NCBI RefSeq assembly: GCF_003612055.1
Contig: NZ_RAWB01000029.1
Coordinates: forward strand, 1 to 34,593
Source: Corallococcus llansteffanensis
Lineage (GTDB): Bacteria > Myxococcota > Myxococcia > Myxococcales > Myxococcaceae
Length of the DNA stretch: 34,593 nt
Direction: 5' to 3'
A program made the translations under genes and the position numbers. Positions within the stretch are counted from its first letter, which is position 1. Each line of letters starts with the position of its first letter. The notes beneath the pieces are model-generated. The model worked only from the letters and a program-made list of their open reading frames with translations, was not told the DNA's origin and searched no databases. This document shows positions 33,183 through 34,593 of the stretch, in pieces.

Positions 33183-33874
33183 ACACTTTTCGCATCCGCA
33201 TCCGGATCCGCGCTCCCCCTCCGGGCGAGCATCCCCAGGAAGGCGCGGAAGTAGACAACGGCGCTCCACACCGAGAACGCGCCCGACAGGTACACGAGCA
33301 CCTTGCCGACCTGGTTGTAGTCCACCGTGACGGTGCGGAAGCCCAGGTCCAGCGGGTGCACGTAGTGGACGCAGAGGGAGATGATCCCCACGAGCTGGAG
33401 GGACGTCTTCCACTTCCCCTCCTGGCCGGCGGCGATGACCATGCCCTCGCTGGCGGCGATGGTGCGCAGGCCGCTGACGATGAACTCGCGCGCCAGCAGC
33501 ACGATGACGACCCACGCGGCGATGCGGCCCAGCCGGACCATCATCACCAGGGCGGCCATGGCGATGAGCTTGTCCGCCAGCGGGTCCATGAACTTGCCCA
33601 CCACGGTGATGAGGTTCCACTTGCGGGCCAGGTAGCCGTCCACCACGTCGGTGATGGAGGCCACCGCGAACACCAGGCCCGCGAGCAGCGAGTGCAGCGG
33701 ATCCGCGTCGTACGTGAGCCACACGAACACGGGGATGATGAGGATCCGTCCCAGCGTGAGCATGTTGGGCAGGTTCCAGAACTCCTGCACCAGGATGCTG
33801 GGACGACGGGAGGCGCGCTTGCGGGCCCGCTCCTCGCGCTTGCGCTGCTTCCTGAGAGCTCGGTCCGAGGCCAT
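33179..33874 (-). CDS. pgsA: CDP-diacylglycerol-glycerol-3-phosphate 3-phosphatidyltransferase
   Basis: The product is 231 residues, slightly longer than the usual 180-200 because of a basic N-terminal extension (RKQRKREERARKRASRR). It moves the phosphatidyl group from CDP-diacylglycerol to glycerol-3-phosphate, the committed step to phosphatidylglycerol and cardiolipin. The full CDP-alcohol phosphotransferase motif is present: Asp79, Gly80, Ala83, Arg84, Gly93, Asp97 and Asp101 in DGYLARKWNLITVVG and KFMDPLAD. NLPNMLTLGRILIIPVF is the usual first membrane helix; about five more hydrophobic segments follow. It is an inner-membrane enzyme. The gene downstream is tRNA-Gly, whose promoter begins inside the pgsA end; the gene upstream (AIM24-like) ends 11 bases before the start codon, so these two are probably co-transcribed. 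Confidence 0.9.
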   Translation of the reverse strand: MASDRALRKQRKREERARKRASRRPSILVQEFWNLPNMLTLGRILIIPVFVWLTYDADPLHSLLAGLVFAVASITDVVDGYLARKWNLITVVGKFMDPLADKLIAMAALVMMVRLGRIAAWVVIVLLAREFIVSGLRTIAASEGMVIAAGQEGKWKTSLQLVGIISLCVHYVHPLDLGFRTVTVDYNQVGKVLVYLSGAFSVWSAVVYFRAFLGMLARRGSADPDADAKSV

Positions 33875-33885
33875 GGGCGCGCTTT

Positions 33886-34593
33886 CTACCGGACCCCGAC
33901 TGCGATGAGGGCAAAACCTTCACCGCCCAGTTCCACCGCGCAGCGCAGTGTCTCCCCGCTGGCGGACTGGAGCAGCGGCACCACGCGGGGGGTGAGGTTG
34001 CCCAGCCAGCCCACCAGGTGCGCGAGGGGCACCGACACCGGCGCGTCCATGGACACCGGCACCGAGCGCAACGCCCCCGTGAGGCTCAGCAGCACCCGTC
34101 CCTGTCCGCGCAGGTGCACGAGGTCCAGATCCGGCGCCAGGTCCGACGGGACGCGGCCGTTCTCGAACACCACCGGCTCCTCGAAGGCGAACACGCACGC
34201 GTCGCGCAGGTAGACGGACTCCTCGTCCAGCTCCACGGCGACGAGCTGCCGCCCTTCCGAGGGCGCCAGGTGCAGCGTCCCCTGCCCCCGGGCGCGCACC
34301 ATGCCCTGCACGCCTTCACCGAAGGGCTTGTCCGTGGGCCGGCCCCGGAAGCGCTTCATCTCCGGCTGGAAGGTGACCTGCCCCTGCACGGCGAGCAGCC
34401 CCTCCAGGCGGGTGAGCAGCTCGCCGTTCACCGTCAGCGCGACGCTCGCCAGCCCCTGCGCGAAGGGCTGGCCCGGCTCCGTGCCTGGCAGCTTCACCGT
34501 GGGGATCCACTCGGTGAGCAGGGGCGGGTTCACGCCCGGGCGGGCTTCGGCGGCCCCCCGGGTCATGGAGGGGGATGCCACCTGTGGGGCCCG
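33886..34593 (-). CDS. AIM24-like protein, possibly truncated by the window end
   Basis: From the first in-window start (GTG at 34581; ATG at 34566) the product is about 231 residues, but the frame stays open to the last base, so the true start may lie outside. The sequence is all-beta in style, with VTFQPEMKRFRGRP, GQGTLHLAPSEGRQLVAVELDEESVYLRDACVFAFEE and a later GQGRVLLSLTG. This resembles by eye the AIM24/TIGR00266 family, trimeric beta proteins of unknown biochemical role. No signal peptide or membrane helix is visible in the part seen. It is 11 bases upstream of pgsA on the same strand. The family call is moderate. Confidence 0.6.
   Translation of the reverse strand, partial: RAPQVASPSMTRGAAEARPGVNPPLLTEWIPTVKLPGTEPGQPFAQGLASVALTVNGELLTRLEGLLAVQGQVTFQPEMKRFRGRPTDKPFGEGVQGMVRARGQGTLHLAPSEGRQLVAVELDEESVYLRDACVFAFEEPVVFENGRVPSDLAPDLDLVHLRGQGRVLLSLTGALRSVPVSMDAPVSVPLAHLVGWLGNLTPRVVPLLQSASGETLRCAVELGGEGFALIAVGVR

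Overview
The window looks like chromosomal DNA of a fruiting myxobacterium of the Myxococcaceae (Corallococcus or Myxococcus type). The evidence is very high GC with strong GC3 bias, a MYXO-CTERM-like tail on a surface protein, several short cysteine-rich lipoproteins, and a wzm-wzt-glycosyltransferase block ordered like the known Myxococcus xanthus O-antigen locus. The genus is an inference. No phage, insertion sequence, integrase or CRISPR array is visible.

Layout. 1-262: C-terminal end of an unknown protein. 444-4492: a two-gene quinoprotein-oxidase unit, a catalase-like domain fused to a LodA/GoxA-type oxidase, followed by a LodB-type flavoprotein. 4643-9697: a 14-repeat kelch surface lipoprotein followed by an OmpA/thrombospondin-type-3 outer-membrane protein. 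9767-13379 (minus strand): a HAD phosphatase, a short UvrC-like GIY-YIG protein and tRNA-guanine transglycosylase. 13613-15211: an ABC-F ATPase. 15321-16458: two small lipoproteins, one a cytochrome P460-like c-type haem protein. 16520-17581 (minus): a YihY/BrkB membrane protein.

17746-32856 is a cell-surface polysaccharide locus in three blocks. The minus-strand block rfbB-rfbD-rfbA-rfbC makes dTDP-L-rhamnose, and each junction is a 4-base overlap. A divergent plus-strand block (21209-28143) holds a GT4 glycosyltransferase, a small helical protein, another GT4 enzyme, a GT-B-like protein and a large HAD-domain protein. A minus-strand block reads wzm, wzt and a tandem-GT2 glycosyltransferase. 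The likely flow is sugar-nucleotide supply, glycan assembly on a lipid carrier, and export by Wzm/Wzt. A roughly 45-residue helical module occurs alone in the small protein and three times in the tandem-GT2 enzyme, which links two blocks that do not share an operon.

33015-33089 is tRNA-Gly(GCC) with a good promoter and terminator. It is followed by pgsA (phosphatidylglycerophosphate synthase) and an AIM24-like gene that may run off the window end.

The points most worth following up are the catalase-LodA fusion with its LodB partner, the shared helical module of the polysaccharide locus, and the kelch/OmpA gene pair, whose layout recalls the TraA/TraB adhesin pair of myxobacteria. All function calls rest on reading motifs by eye; no database search was run.
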